In this document: positions 6,250-14,530 of the stretch, in pieces | How positions within the stretch are numbered: the first letter of the stretch is position 1 | Layout: each line of letters starts with the position of its first letter | Source of the DNA: a virus | IMG/VR virus record: IMGVR_UViG_3300046683_000353 | Coordinates: 1 to 42,226 of that record | Direction: 5' to 3' (one strand) | DNA length: 42,226 nucleotides | Notes under the pieces: model-generated | Seen by the model: only the letters and a program-made list of their open reading frames with translations | Told to the model about the DNA's origin: nothing | Database searches by the model: none | Program-made: the position numbers and the translations under genes

Positions 6250-7658
6250 TACGATAACTCCTCTACGGTGCCGTCTGGCAGCACGCGGTACGTCGGCTGC
6301 GGCTGCGATTTCTGTTCTAGTTCGCGGCGACGGGCCTCCATCGCCTCCGAGATCATGGCGCCGCTCGGCGTGCCGACCGGCCTCGCCAGGGGATTGGCGG
6401 TGAAGTTTTTCGGCAACGTGTCGAGGCTCTGCTGCGCCAGTGGCGACTGCATGCGAATGGCGTTGTCGGCTTCCTCGGCAATGGCTCTCGCGCCGCGGTT
6501 GGCGTAAGTGCGCGCCGCGGCGCCAATGGTCGCGGGCACGACGGCAGCCGCCGTCAGCCCCGCGCCAACCGTCGGGTGTCCCATGCCAAACGCCGTCGCC
6601 GCACCACCACCTGCGCCGGCCAGGGATCCCCACACTCCGCCCTTATCGAGCGCCTTGCCGATCGACTGCGCGCGGTCGATCATGGGCGTCGCGCGGTTGG
6701 CGGTGCGCAGGATGTTCTCCTCTACATCGGAGAAGCCGCGGCCCTCGCCCCTGCCGGCAGAGATCTTGTTGACCAGCTTGGCGATGTTGGTGCGCTGCTG
6801 CTCCGCCGTCAGACCCGGCCCTTGTGCCTTGGCGATGTTCAATTCCGACTGCGCCGCGTCCTTGCCGGTGATGGCGTCGGAGTGAAAACCCTGCCGGGCG
6901 TTGCCGACCGCGCTGCGAACGCTCTCAGGCGCATTCGGCGGCAGGTTCTGCTCGACGAAGTTGAACACATCGTTGCGCAGGTTCTGGTTGGCCGCCGCAC
7001 TTGGTCCTTTAAGCCCCGCGCCACTGAGCTGCACGCGGAGCGCATCGACGTCCTGCGACGTCACGAACGGCGCGTTCTTGACCCGGTCCAGTTCCTTTTG
7101 AATGATCCGGTGCTGCAGCGCCCCGCTCTCAGGAACGTCGTGGAAACCCTGCTTGAGCAAATTGTCGGCTGCGTCTGTCAGCATCCCGCGGTACTGAGCA
7201 CCGGAATACATCTGCCCGCTGTCGCGGTAGGCGTTGAAGCCGGCGCTCGAGGCGTCGCCGATCGCCTCGCGCGGGGGCGCCTGGATGCCGCCTTTGCCGA
7301 CACGGCTGGCGACGGCACCAGGACCATAGGTCAGCGCCGTGTTAAGCGCACCACCGATATAGTCAGGGTTGCGCACATCTGCCGGTATCCGCCCCGAGGC
7401 CACATCACCGACAAACCTGACTGGGGCCAACGCCGCACCAAGCAGGCCGGCGTGACTGTCGAACGTGACGTTGCCGGTTTCGTCCTTGCTGAACGGAAAG
7501 AGCTGCCCGGTGTAAGGCTTGGTCGGCTCCCGCGGCGCCGGCGGCGGGCGGTAGTCCGGCGCGCCCGCGAGCGGACTATCCGCGCCGGATACTGGCGGCG
7601 CGGGCGATCGCTCGGCCTCTGCCGCGCGGCGCATCTGTTCGACGGGATCGTCGTCCAT
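6249..7658 (-). CDS. Internal virion (ejection) protein candidate (469 aa)
   Basis: The N-terminus is proline and alanine rich (YRPPPAPREPTKPYTGQLFPF). The middle is helical with charged stretches. Near residue 360 there is a hydrophobic Gly/Ala segment (WGSLAGAGGGAATAFGMG, then VGAGLTAAAVVPATIGAAA) able to insert in a membrane. Proteins of this composition lying between the lytic transglycosylase-bearing internal protein and the tail fibre are usually ejected into the host cell. It shares one base with the tail-fibre start and one with the stop of the upstream gene. Assignment rests on context and composition, not on a recognised family. Confidence 0.65.
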   Translation of the reverse strand: MDDDPVEQMRRAAEAERSPAPPVSGADSPLAGAPDYRPPPAPREPTKPYTGQLFPFSKDETGNVTFDSHAGLLGAALAPVRFVGDVASGRIPADVRNPDYIGGALNTALTYGPGAVASRVGKGGIQAPPREAIGDASSAGFNAYRDSGQMYSGAQYRGMLTDAADNLLKQGFHDVPESGALQHRIIQKELDRVKNAPFVTSQDVDALRVQLSGAGLKGPSAAANQNLRNDVFNFVEQNLPPNAPESVRSAVGNARQGFHSDAITGKDAAQSELNIAKAQGPGLTAEQQRTNIAKLVNKISAGRGEGRGFSDVEENILRTANRATPMIDRAQSIGKALDKGGVWGSLAGAGGGAATAFGMGHPTVGAGLTAAAVVPATIGAAARTYANRGARAIAEEADNAIRMQSPLAQQSLDTLPKNFTANPLARPVGTPSGAMISEAMEARRRELEQKSQPQPTYRVLPDGTVEELS

Positions 7659-10012
7659 CAGTCGTCCTCTCGGCTCATGCGGCGCTTGGCCCGGTTGATC
7701 TCGAGTTTCGCGGCGCCGCTGCCGTGTATGCGGTCAAATTCCTGGATAACGCCCTGGTTGGTCGGGTTCTTGAGCAGGATGTCGCGCGTTCCGGTTCCTT
7801 CCGGGTTGCTCACGCCGGCGTTGGGCACGTCCACCTTGAAGAAGCGATGCTGCGGGTCGCCGCGTAGATACTGCTCGCGCAGGCCTTCGTAATTGTCGAT
7901 CTTGCCGTGGATGTCGGACTGCATGATGTCGATGATCTTGCGCTTGGACGCCTCCTGCATGTCGGGCGTGCCCTGCAGGCCCTTCGCCTGCGCGACGTCG
8001 CCTTCCGAGACGCGCGGATCCTTGCCGTTGACCAGCATGATGCCGTAGGCGATCGTCCGGTCCATCGCCTTCTGGTACTTCTCGCTCTCGTTGGCGATCT
8101 TCTGCGCGTCCTGGCTGCCGATCTTGGCTGCAATTTTCGCCACGTTGAATTTGGCATCGGCACCAAAACCCGAAGTGACGTACCCGCTGTCGAGGGCCTC
8201 CCTGGCGATCTGGGTATCCCGGAGCATGGGGACGACCTTGCTGATCTGCTCCTTGTCGGCGGCGAACTCTTTCAGGAACGGCTCACGCTCGCGGCCCGTG
8301 CGCTGGAAGAACTTATTGGTCAGCACCGCGGTGTCACTCTCGGCCTGCGCCTTGGGCGTCTCGGCCTGGGTCTTGGCCGTGGTGGCGTACTGGCTCTCGG
8401 TTTCGGCGCGCTGCTTCGGCAGCCCCATGCGGTAGCCGAGCGTCTGCTCCTGGCGCTTCTGCCAGTTGGCGATGTCGGCCTTGTACTTGAGCACGTCAGC
8501 CTCATAAGGAATGGCGAGCCGCTGCCGCTCGGCCTCGATCTTCGACGCTGCCGCCGCCTTGAGCCGCGGGTCGACGTCGGCATTCATGATCCGCCGCGTC
8601 AGATCCTGCTCGATCGGCCCCATGCCCGGCTTGGTGGGCGGCTCCGGCTGCGGATCCTTCTCCGGCGGGACATACTCGTCAGGCACGCGCGGCGCGGTGC
8701 GGACAGCCGCGCGCGCATCTGGCGGCGCGGCCTGGATCTGCGGCGCGACCTGCGGGAAGCCTCCGCCGGGCAGGATCGGCTTGACGTCGCTGGCGACCGG
8801 CGGGAACACGTTAGGCGCCGCCTGGGCAACTTGCGTATTGCCACCAGGAGGCGGTACGGGCGGCGCCGGCTGCGCGCCGAAGGTGTCCTGCCGCTGCTGC
8901 ACGGTGTCGCCGACGGACTGTCCCAGCGGCCCCTGGAGGGCGCCCGTGGCGGGTGGCATGTCGGACTGCACGTCGCCGGTGCGCCCCTGCAGCGAGGCGG
9001 TCGGGGCAAACGCGGGCGTTGCCGCCGGCCTGGACATGCCCGTGACGTCGGCCAGGCGCGCCTCCTGCGCGGTGTCCGACGGCGTCGGAGGCGTGTCAGC
9101 GGTCGGCGGTTGCTCGCCGCGGGCGGCCAGGATGGCCGCCGCATTGTTGCGGGCGCCGCCGCCGCCGGGCATGCCGTAGTAAGCCATGATCTTCTGCGCG
9201 GCGGCCTGCCCGCCGAGGCCGCCGGCATTGTTGACCGCCAGATTGTAGCCGGGCGCGTTGCCGGCGCCCGTCAGCATCTTGACCGCGGTTCCGGCGCCCT
9301 GCTGGTGCGCCAGGGCCAGCTCGCCCGGTGACGGCGGGCGACCCAGCCCTTTCTCCAGCACCGCCGCGTTGTCGTCGGTGAGCCGATTGGCGGCGACGAT
9401 CGACTTATCGATGTCAAACCGTGCATTGCCGGGAATGCCATACTGCGCGCCGGTTCCGCGGGTGAACTGGAACGGTCCCCCGGCACCGGTCGATGAGACT
9501 TCGTTCGGCGACTGCGCTTCCTTGCCGGCCAGCTGACCGAGATACCCTCGCCGCTCGGGATCCGCCACCAGCCGATTTAGCGAGGCTTGCAGATAGGTCG
9601 GCGCCGGTCGGTAGCCGGCGGGCGCAGCACTTGCCGAGGCAGTACGCGCCCCTGGCATGGCGGCGTCATCCGCGGTGGCTGTTTCATCGCCCGTCGCCAG
9701 TGGCGCGACGTCGGCGCGCGGGCCGGGCCTGGCTATCGTCGGCGGCGCGCCCGTCGCGGCGCTGTCCAGCTTGCTGATGGCGGCATCGGTCTTGGCGGAT
9801 TGCTCGGCAGTATCCCGCTCGATCGACTTGCCCAGGTAAGCGTCGGCCAGGCTGTCGCCGATCGAGTACAGGCCCTCTCCGAGCGTTTTAGGCGCGGTGG
9901 ACTTTTTCATCAGCATCGCCAGGGCAATCTTCTGGCGCATCTGCTGCGCCGAGGTGCTGTTGGCGTCGTTCTGAAAAAAGATCGTCTTTTGCATATCGTC
10001 AAAGAAACCCAT
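7658..10012 (-). CDS. Large internal virion protein with lytic transglycosylase domain (784 aa)
   Basis: Start set at ATG 10012, which overlaps the upstream TGA as TGATG. From about residue 155 to 250 it has a lysozyme-like transglycosylase fold. Glu165 in QLAGKEAQS is the likely catalytic acid, followed by the signature STGAGGPFQFTRGT and then LAHQQGAG. The rest is Pro/Ala/Gln-rich linkers and long helices, notably the last 300 residues. Such proteins are ejected through the tail and open the peptidoglycan locally. It belongs to a block of internal proteins following the stabilisation gene, as in P22-like and T7-like phages. Confidence 0.82.
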   Translation of the reverse strand: MGFFDDMQKTIFFQNDANSTSAQQMRQKIALAMLMKKSTAPKTLGEGLYSIGDSLADAYLGKSIERDTAEQSAKTDAAISKLDSAATGAPPTIARPGPRADVAPLATGDETATADDAAMPGARTASASAAPAGYRPAPTYLQASLNRLVADPERRGYLGQLAGKEAQSPNEVSSTGAGGPFQFTRGTGAQYGIPGNARFDIDKSIVAANRLTDDNAAVLEKGLGRPPSPGELALAHQQGAGTAVKMLTGAGNAPGYNLAVNNAGGLGGQAAAQKIMAYYGMPGGGGARNNAAAILAARGEQPPTADTPPTPSDTAQEARLADVTGMSRPAATPAFAPTASLQGRTGDVQSDMPPATGALQGPLGQSVGDTVQQRQDTFGAQPAPPVPPPGGNTQVAQAAPNVFPPVASDVKPILPGGGFPQVAPQIQAAPPDARAAVRTAPRVPDEYVPPEKDPQPEPPTKPGMGPIEQDLTRRIMNADVDPRLKAAAASKIEAERQRLAIPYEADVLKYKADIANWQKRQEQTLGYRMGLPKQRAETESQYATTAKTQAETPKAQAESDTAVLTNKFFQRTGREREPFLKEFAADKEQISKVVPMLRDTQIAREALDSGYVTSGFGADAKFNVAKIAAKIGSQDAQKIANESEKYQKAMDRTIAYGIMLVNGKDPRVSEGDVAQAKGLQGTPDMQEASKRKIIDIMQSDIHGKIDNYEGLREQYLRGDPQHRFFKVDVPNAGVSNPEGTGTRDILLKNPTNQGVIQEFDRIHGSGAAKLEINRAKRRMSREDD

Positions 10013-11556
10013 CACGCCGCCCTCAGAATGCCGCCCATGACCCTGCTCGGATTGATGTGCTTGACGCCGCCGATTTCAGTTACGGCGCGCTTGTCGTATT
10101 TTTCAACGTCCTGCGCCATCGGTCCGACGTGCCGTATCGACGCCGGGTCATCCTTGTAGCTGTACTCGTAGATCGGCAGCCTGGCGCGCGGCTCGTCGTG
10201 ATCGACGTCGAACGACGCCAGCTTGCGGCCAGGCTCGTCGTGATCGATGTCGGCGGTGAACACGGTCCCCATCCGCTTGACGTTCTCCTTGACGCGACGG
10301 TCGGACATGATTGCCGCGCCGCCGAGCTTGCCGCCGAGGCCGAGCAGGCCGCCCATCGTCGACTGCCAGTTCTGGTTGGCCGACTGGTAGTTCTGGCTCT
10401 GCTGCGCAAAATTCTGATTGATCAAGCCGCCAATGTCGGTCGTCGCGATCTGGCTCCCCGGCGTGTTGGTCAGGCTCGGGTTGGCGACTTGCGTCTGTCC
10501 GAGCAGGGCGCTGATCTCGTTGATCGGCTGGTTGCGCTGCGCGTACTGTTCCTGCAAATATTGATTACGCGCAGCGTTGGAGGCGTTGAACCCCGACTGC
10601 GCCTGCGCCAGCTGCTGGCCGACGCCAGCGTTGTAGAAACCGGCCTGCGAGGCGTTCTGGGCGTTCTGCTGTTGCTGCGCGGCGTTGGCGAACGAGCCGG
10701 CACCGAGGCCTTGCGCGTAATTCTGCTGCTGTGCGGCGTTGGCGAACTCGCCGCGGCCCTGCGCCTGCTGGTAGGCCTGCATCTGCGCGGCGTTCTGGAA
10801 GCCGGCCTGCTTGGCGGCCATGTCGTTCATGCGGGCCTGCTCGGATCCGGCCTGGCCGATCGCCGCGAAACGCGCGTCGGTCGACTGACGGTTATAATCG
10901 TCCATCGCCGAGGCATAGGCCTGCGAGCCGTACCTGATGCCCTGGTCGGCGAGCCTCTGCTCGATCGCGCTGCGGTCCTTGGTCAGCTGCGGATTGATCC
11001 GCGCCATCAGGCTGTCCTCGACGCGTTGCCGATCGGCGGAGAAATTATCCGCCGGCCCATAGCTGCGCGTGATGTCGCCCGCGTCGCCGAACGTAGACTG
11101 CTGCTGGCCGTAGTCGCCGAGACTGCGCTGGATATTGCCGCCGGCGTCGTATCCCGTTTGCGCGCCGGGCACGTTGGTGATCGAGCTGGCGCTACCGGCG
11201 CCAGGCGCGCCGCTGAGGTCCATCTCGTTCGACAGCAGGCCGGCGATCCGACCCGACTGCGTGTTCGCCATGCTCGCCAGATTGTACTGCGCGCCGAGGT
11301 TCTGATCCTGGATGGCGCGGCCCTGGTCGGTCAGCTGCTGCGTCGCCGTGAAGCGCGGAATGTTGTACGTCGATCCAGTGGATGGGTCAGTCCAACTGTA
11401 GTTGCCGGTGACATCGTAATTGAGATTGCCGGTCGGCGTGACCTGGTTGGTGTTGTTGAGGAACGAGTTGGCGACCGCCGTCGAGACGTTGGTGCCGGTC
11501 TGCGCGGCTGCCGTCGCGTACGGGTTGGGCGGTGTCGGTGCGTCGGGCTTGCTCAT
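10012..11556 (-). CDS. Virion protein with C-terminal S74-type chaperone domain (514 aa)
   Basis: The first 420 residues are rich in Ala, Gln, Asn and Gly with helical repeats such as EFANAAQQQNYAQG and SFANAAQQQQNAQ. The C-terminus starts with MSDRRVKENVKRMGTVF, then YEYSYKDDPASIRHVGPMAQ, and ends INPSRVMGGIL. The SDRR-KEN pattern with a later VG-MAQDV is the S74 intramolecular chaperone; the Ser of SDRR is the predicted nucleophile. A 14-residue tandem repeat (D-DHDEP-R) sits inside the domain. S74 domains usually mature trimeric fibres, so here it may trimerise an internal or tail-tip protein. Confidence 0.75.
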   Translation of the reverse strand: MSKPDAPTPPNPYATAAAQTGTNVSTAVANSFLNNTNQVTPTGNLNYDVTGNYSWTDPSTGSTYNIPRFTATQQLTDQGRAIQDQNLGAQYNLASMANTQSGRIAGLLSNEMDLSGAPGAGSASSITNVPGAQTGYDAGGNIQRSLGDYGQQQSTFGDAGDITRSYGPADNFSADRQRVEDSLMARINPQLTKDRSAIEQRLADQGIRYGSQAYASAMDDYNRQSTDARFAAIGQAGSEQARMNDMAAKQAGFQNAAQMQAYQQAQGRGEFANAAQQQNYAQGLGAGSFANAAQQQQNAQNASQAGFYNAGVGQQLAQAQSGFNASNAARNQYLQEQYAQRNQPINEISALLGQTQVANPSLTNTPGSQIATTDIGGLINQNFAQQSQNYQSANQNWQSTMGGLLGLGGKLGGAAIMSDRRVKENVKRMGTVFTADIDHDEPGRKLASFDVDHDEPRARLPIYEYSYKDDPASIRHVGPMAQDVEKYDKRAVTEIGGVKHINPSRVMGGILRAA

Positions 11557-11557
11557 C

Positions 11558-11905
11558 TCAGTATCCTCGCTGCGGCATTCCCTGCGGCGGCATCTGTGGC
11601 TGTGGCTGCGGCGCTTGCGGCGCCTGCTGTGGCATCAGCCCGCCGAGGGCGCCCGCCATCATCGGCGGGGGCTGCGCGGCGCCAGGCGGCATGCCCTGCG
11701 GCGGCATGCCCTGCTGTGGTGGCATCGGAGACGCCTGCGGCGCGGCGCCGCCTGGGGGCGGCATTCCCCCTGGGGGCGGCATTCCGCCTCCCGGCGGCAT
11801 GCCCTGCTGCGGCATTTGCGGCGGCGGGCTGGCGATGTTCATCAGCGCCTGCGTGATTTGATCGCGCTGGCCGTTCTGGGCGGGGTCGAGGTATGGAGTG
11901 GGCAT
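11558..11905 (-). CDS. Proline-methionine-glutamine repeat protein (115 aa)
   Basis: After a short helical start (MPTPYLDPAQNGQRDQITQA) the protein is almost entirely Pro, Gly, Met and Gln, with repeats like GMPPPGGMPPPGG and QGMPPQGMPPG. It probably is unstructured. It starts at ATG 11905, sharing one base with the upstream stop, and ends one base before the following gene. Its position within the internal-protein block suggests a minor virion component or flexible linker. Function unknown. Confidence 0.7.
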   Translation of the reverse strand: MPTPYLDPAQNGQRDQITQALMNIASPPPQMPQQGMPPGGGMPPPGGMPPPGGAAPQASPMPPQQGMPPQGMPPGAAQPPPMMAGALGGLMPQQAPQAPQPQPQMPPQGMPQRGY

Positions 11906-12390
11906 TATGCGGCCTCATCTAGCTGGTTTGCAGTTTTCGCCGGACGATGCCGGTTGACGTTGTAGCGCGATTGTTCCCAGTCCTCCACCGTCAAAGTGCC
12001 GACGACGCCGTCGCGATTGCGCCCGCCGAGCCGCTTGATGTGGTGCAGGGTGAAACCGACCGCGGCCATGATCCGCAGCACGATCTCGTTGTCGGCCATG
12101 GTGGTCTTGATCACCATCTGGCAGCCAACCTGGTAGAACGGGTAGTCGTACATGATCTGCACTGTCCGCCGCGACAGCCAGTTGGTTCCCGGCAGGGCGG
12201 CGCCGGAGATCTCGATGGTGCCGAGTTCCGGGCACCAGTTGCGGTATACCAGTCCGCCCAGCAGCTTCCCCTCCGCGTCGGCAATGCCGATCGCGCGGCA
12301 CTTGCCGAAGCCGCGTTCCCGGCACTCAGGGATCAGCGAGGCGACAAAATTCGCGACTATTTCATCATGACCGTAGACATACTGGTGCAT
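11905..12390 (-). CDS. GNAT-like acetyltransferase of the virion gene block (161 aa)
   Basis: The protein has the order expected of a GNAT fold: an N-terminal helix (IVANFVASLIPECR), strands AIGIADAEGKLLGGLVYRNW and TIEISGAALPG, then WLSRRTVQIMYDYPFYQVGC and a late MAAVGFTLHHIKRLGGR. Phages often carry such an enzyme near the internal virion proteins; the substrate is unknown. Start is uncertain: ATG 12390 fits relatives I recall, while ATG 12414 and TTG 12429 give longer versions, and none has a good ribosome-binding site. A palindrome at 12389-12404 overlaps the chosen start. Confidence 0.7.
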   Translation of the reverse strand: MHQYVYGHDEIVANFVASLIPECRERGFGKCRAIGIADAEGKLLGGLVYRNWCPELGTIEISGAALPGTNWLSRRTVQIMYDYPFYQVGCQMVIKTTMADNEIVLRIMAAVGFTLHHIKRLGGRNRDGVVGTLTVEDWEQSRYNVNRHRPAKTANQLDEAA

Positions 12391-12402
12391 AGCTTGTAAG
12401 CT
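12374..12402 (+). promoter_or_regulatory. Weak candidate promoter for the antisense secreted-protein gene
   Basis: TAGACA at 12374-12379 and TAAGCT at 12397-12402 are 17 bases apart and precede the gene at 12435. The -10 match is poor. The stronger facts are the palindrome and the TGTTCATCACA element in the same stretch. Confidence 0.3.
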
Positions 12403-12404
12403 AT
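12389..12404. promoter_or_regulatory. Palindrome ATAGC-N6-GCTAT, site A
   Basis: ATAGCTTGTAAGCTAT is a perfect palindrome with 7-bp arms around GT. It lies upstream of the rightward gene at 12435 and over the likely start of the leftward GNAT gene. Related sites are at 31004, 34251 and 41152. Confidence 0.55.
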
Positions 12405-12407
12405 TCC

Positions 12408-12418
12408 TGTTCATCACA
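12408..12418 (+). promoter_or_regulatory. TGTTCATCACA leader element, copy 2
   Basis: Same 11-mer as at 1946 and 41202. Both here and at 41196 it comes 0 to 2 bases after a GCTATT, so the two regions share a longer composite element. Confidence 0.45.
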
Positions 12419-12434
12419 CTAGGAAGCAAAACCC

Positions 12435-12743
12435 ATGAAAACCCCTATCATTGCAGCGATACTGCTTGTCCTGGCGATGCCTGCTCTCGCCTCTCCGCGG
12501 CACTCGACGCCGGCGCAGCAGAAAGACATACACAGGCTCTACGCCGCCTCCTGGAGGTGCCTCGAATATAATCCCGACAACGGCAGCGACCCTAACTATG
12601 CAATCCCGGAGGATGAAAACCAGATGTCTAAAAACGCCTGCAATCTTTCCGCCAGGTTGCAGAAGAAGCTGGGGAAGCAAGGGTTTTGCATTACCAGCCT
12701 GCACCATCCGGTGGTTAGATGCGCTGCGCTGCGTGTTCATTGA
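12435..12743 (+). CDS. Secreted small protein inserted against the structural operon (102 aa)
   Basis: The N-terminus is a clear cleavable signal peptide (MKTPIIAAILLVLAMPALA-S). The mature part of about 83 residues has several cysteines (WRCLEY, KNACNL, GFCIT, VRCAAL) that could form disulfides in the periplasm. An AGGAAG site precedes the ATG. It is the only rightward gene within 26 kb of leftward structural genes, and its 3' end overlaps the end of the 594-residue gene by 7 bases. This is typical of a moron: an added gene with its own promoter expressed independently of the virion genes. Roles such as superinfection exclusion are possible but not shown. Confidence 0.7.
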   Translation: MKTPIIAAILLVLAMPALASPRHSTPAQQKDIHRLYAASWRCLEYNPDNGSDPNYAIPEDENQMSKNACNLSARLQKKLGKQGFCITSLHHPVVRCAALRVH

Positions 12744-14521
12744 GGCTGCCAATTTTGCATCTGTTGGTACCAATCCTGAATTTGTTTAGCGGCGGCGTCG
12801 CCAGTGTCTGTGCCGGGTAGATCCCTGCGGAAGAATTGCTCGTTGGACGGCGACGTCCAGGTAGAGGTGGCGTTCTTGGCCGCGTTCGCCGCGACGTCGC
12901 CACTCGCCCAATCGGTCGCGCCCTGCGACAGGTTAGAACCGCCGATCGCGTTGCCCATTTCACCGTAGATCTGGCTTAGTAGTTGTTCGTTACTTCCCAA
13001 CGTATTCCTGGCGTTGGCGTACTTGGAAAGGTAGTCCTGGGTCTGCGGGAAATAGCTCGGATCCAGCGGGTCGAGGCCGCGCGCGGCGTTTCTGTTAAAC
13101 ATGGCCTCGGCAATGGCCTGGCGGGTGTCGCTGTTGTTCTGATCCTCCAGATACAGCCTCACTGCCATGTCGTACGATCTGGCAGGATCGTTGCTGAGTT
13201 GAGACGCGTAAGGCGCGCGGGAGACTTCCCAGGCGTTTGGCTCGCCCTGGTCGGTGTTGACGATAGCCTGCGCCATAGAATTACGCACGCTGTCCGATAA
13301 CCGGCTGGGGTCGAAATTACTCTGCTGCTGGGGCTGCGCAGGCGCGCTCGCACCCCCGCCACCCTGGCTGTTGAGCCATTGTTGCGCCGCTTGCGGGCCT
13401 ACGGCATTGGTGAAAGTCGCCCAATCCGACATGCTCATGCCGACACGCCCCAGGACGCCGTATAAACCCGCCGAGTTATCGAAGCCGCCCATGCCGGGGG
13501 CCATTCCGGCGCCCTGGCCCATGTTGGTGCCGTCGTTGGCTCCGAAGTAGTTGCCACTCCAGTACATGGGGTCTTGTGACGGCTGCGGCTGTGGCTGCGG
13601 CTGTGGTTGTGGTGCTTGCCCGCCGCCCTGAGCGGCGAGCCAATCCTGCGCCCCTTGTTGCCCGACATTGGCAACGAACGTCGACCACCACGGCTGGCTG
13701 GTATACTGGCCCCCCATACCGGAAAACGGATCAGCAGGATTGTAGCCGCCACCGCCGACGCCGGGCTGGCCGTAGCTGTTGAATGCCTGCGGTTGCGGCG
13801 GCTGATAGGCAGGTGCGTTGCTCCAGCCACCGGCGTTCGCTGAATTGTTGGGGTCATATCCAAGCAGGCGATTGGGATCCGGCATCGGCGCAGGGGCTTG
13901 CGTTCCTGGCCCGCCGCCGCCGCCGTTGCTATTCAGCCAATCCTGTGCTGCCTGCGGTCCTACATTGGCGGCAAACGTCGACCACCACGGCTGGCTGGTG
14001 TACTGACTTGCGCCACCCCCATACAACGAACCGTAGTCGTAAGCTGGTTGTTGTTGTTGTTGTTGAGGAGCCAGGTAGTTCCGTATCGCGTCCGCTGCGG
14101 GAGACATGCTGCCTTCGCCCGGCTGAGGTCCGGCAGGAACTTGGTATTGGCTCAACCAATCGCCCCAGGACTGCGACTGCGGCTGCGGCTGCGGTTGCTG
14201 GTACAGGCTGGTGTAGTCGTAGGCGGGCGCCTGCTGCTGGTTTCCCGTGCTGTACAGGCTGGTGTAGTCGTAGGCTGGAGAGCCACGACTACCTGACCAA
14301 AAATCAAACCCTGGATCGCTATTGCCTCCGCCATAGATATTGCCGCCAGTCGCGCCCGTGTACGCCGCGCCGAGGCCTGCGTAGGCAGCAGTCTGGCCGC
14401 CAAAACCCTGCGGCCCATACAGATTGTTGAACATCGCCTGCGATTGATCGCCGACGCCGCCGGGACCAAAGCCCATCGAGCTATTGATCTGGTCGGCGCT
14501 CATGCTGCCGAAATCGGCCAT
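12737..14521 (-). CDS. Gln/Pro/Gly-rich virion protein with repeats and hydrolase-like C-terminus (594 aa)
   Basis: Two internal repeat families are visible. PAYDYTSLY or PAYDYGSLY occurs three times in the first 170 residues. A block reading QYTSQPWWSTFAANVG followed by AQDWL occurs twice, with a third degenerate copy (SDWATFTNAVGPQAAQQWLN). Linkers are poly-Gln, Pro-Gln and Gly runs. The last 180 residues (RQAIAEAMFNRNAARG, then GATDWASGDVAAN, then FFRRDLPG) resemble cell-wall-hydrolase-like domains seen in phage internal proteins; I hold this tentatively. A GGAGAG site precedes the ATG. It lies directly downstream of the stabilisation protein, so a virion role is likely. Confidence 0.7.
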   Translation of the reverse strand: MADFGSMSADQINSSMGFGPGGVGDQSQAMFNNLYGPQGFGGQTAAYAGLGAAYTGATGGNIYGGGNSDPGFDFWSGSRGSPAYDYTSLYSTGNQQQAPAYDYTSLYQQPQPQPQSQSWGDWLSQYQVPAGPQPGEGSMSPAADAIRNYLAPQQQQQQPAYDYGSLYGGGASQYTSQPWWSTFAANVGPQAAQDWLNSNGGGGGPGTQAPAPMPDPNRLLGYDPNNSANAGGWSNAPAYQPPQPQAFNSYGQPGVGGGGYNPADPFSGMGGQYTSQPWWSTFVANVGQQGAQDWLAAQGGGQAPQPQPQPQPQPSQDPMYWSGNYFGANDGTNMGQGAGMAPGMGGFDNSAGLYGVLGRVGMSMSDWATFTNAVGPQAAQQWLNSQGGGGASAPAQPQQQSNFDPSRLSDSVRNSMAQAIVNTDQGEPNAWEVSRAPYASQLSNDPARSYDMAVRLYLEDQNNSDTRQAIAEAMFNRNAARGLDPLDPSYFPQTQDYLSKYANARNTLGSNEQLLSQIYGEMGNAIGGSNLSQGATDWASGDVAANAAKNATSTWTSPSNEQFFRRDLPGTDTGDAAAKQIQDWYQQMQNWQPQ

Positions 14522-14530
14522 ATCGCTCTC

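Noticed and set aside
6576-7892. 438-residue plus-strand open frame
   Set aside because: Shadow of the internal-protein genes in GC-rich DNA, with no start signal or domain.
10057-11856. 599-residue open frame on the plus strand
   Set aside because: It is the antisense shadow of the S74-domain gene and its neighbour; composition is Arg/Val/Ala/Leu skewed and no domain is visible.
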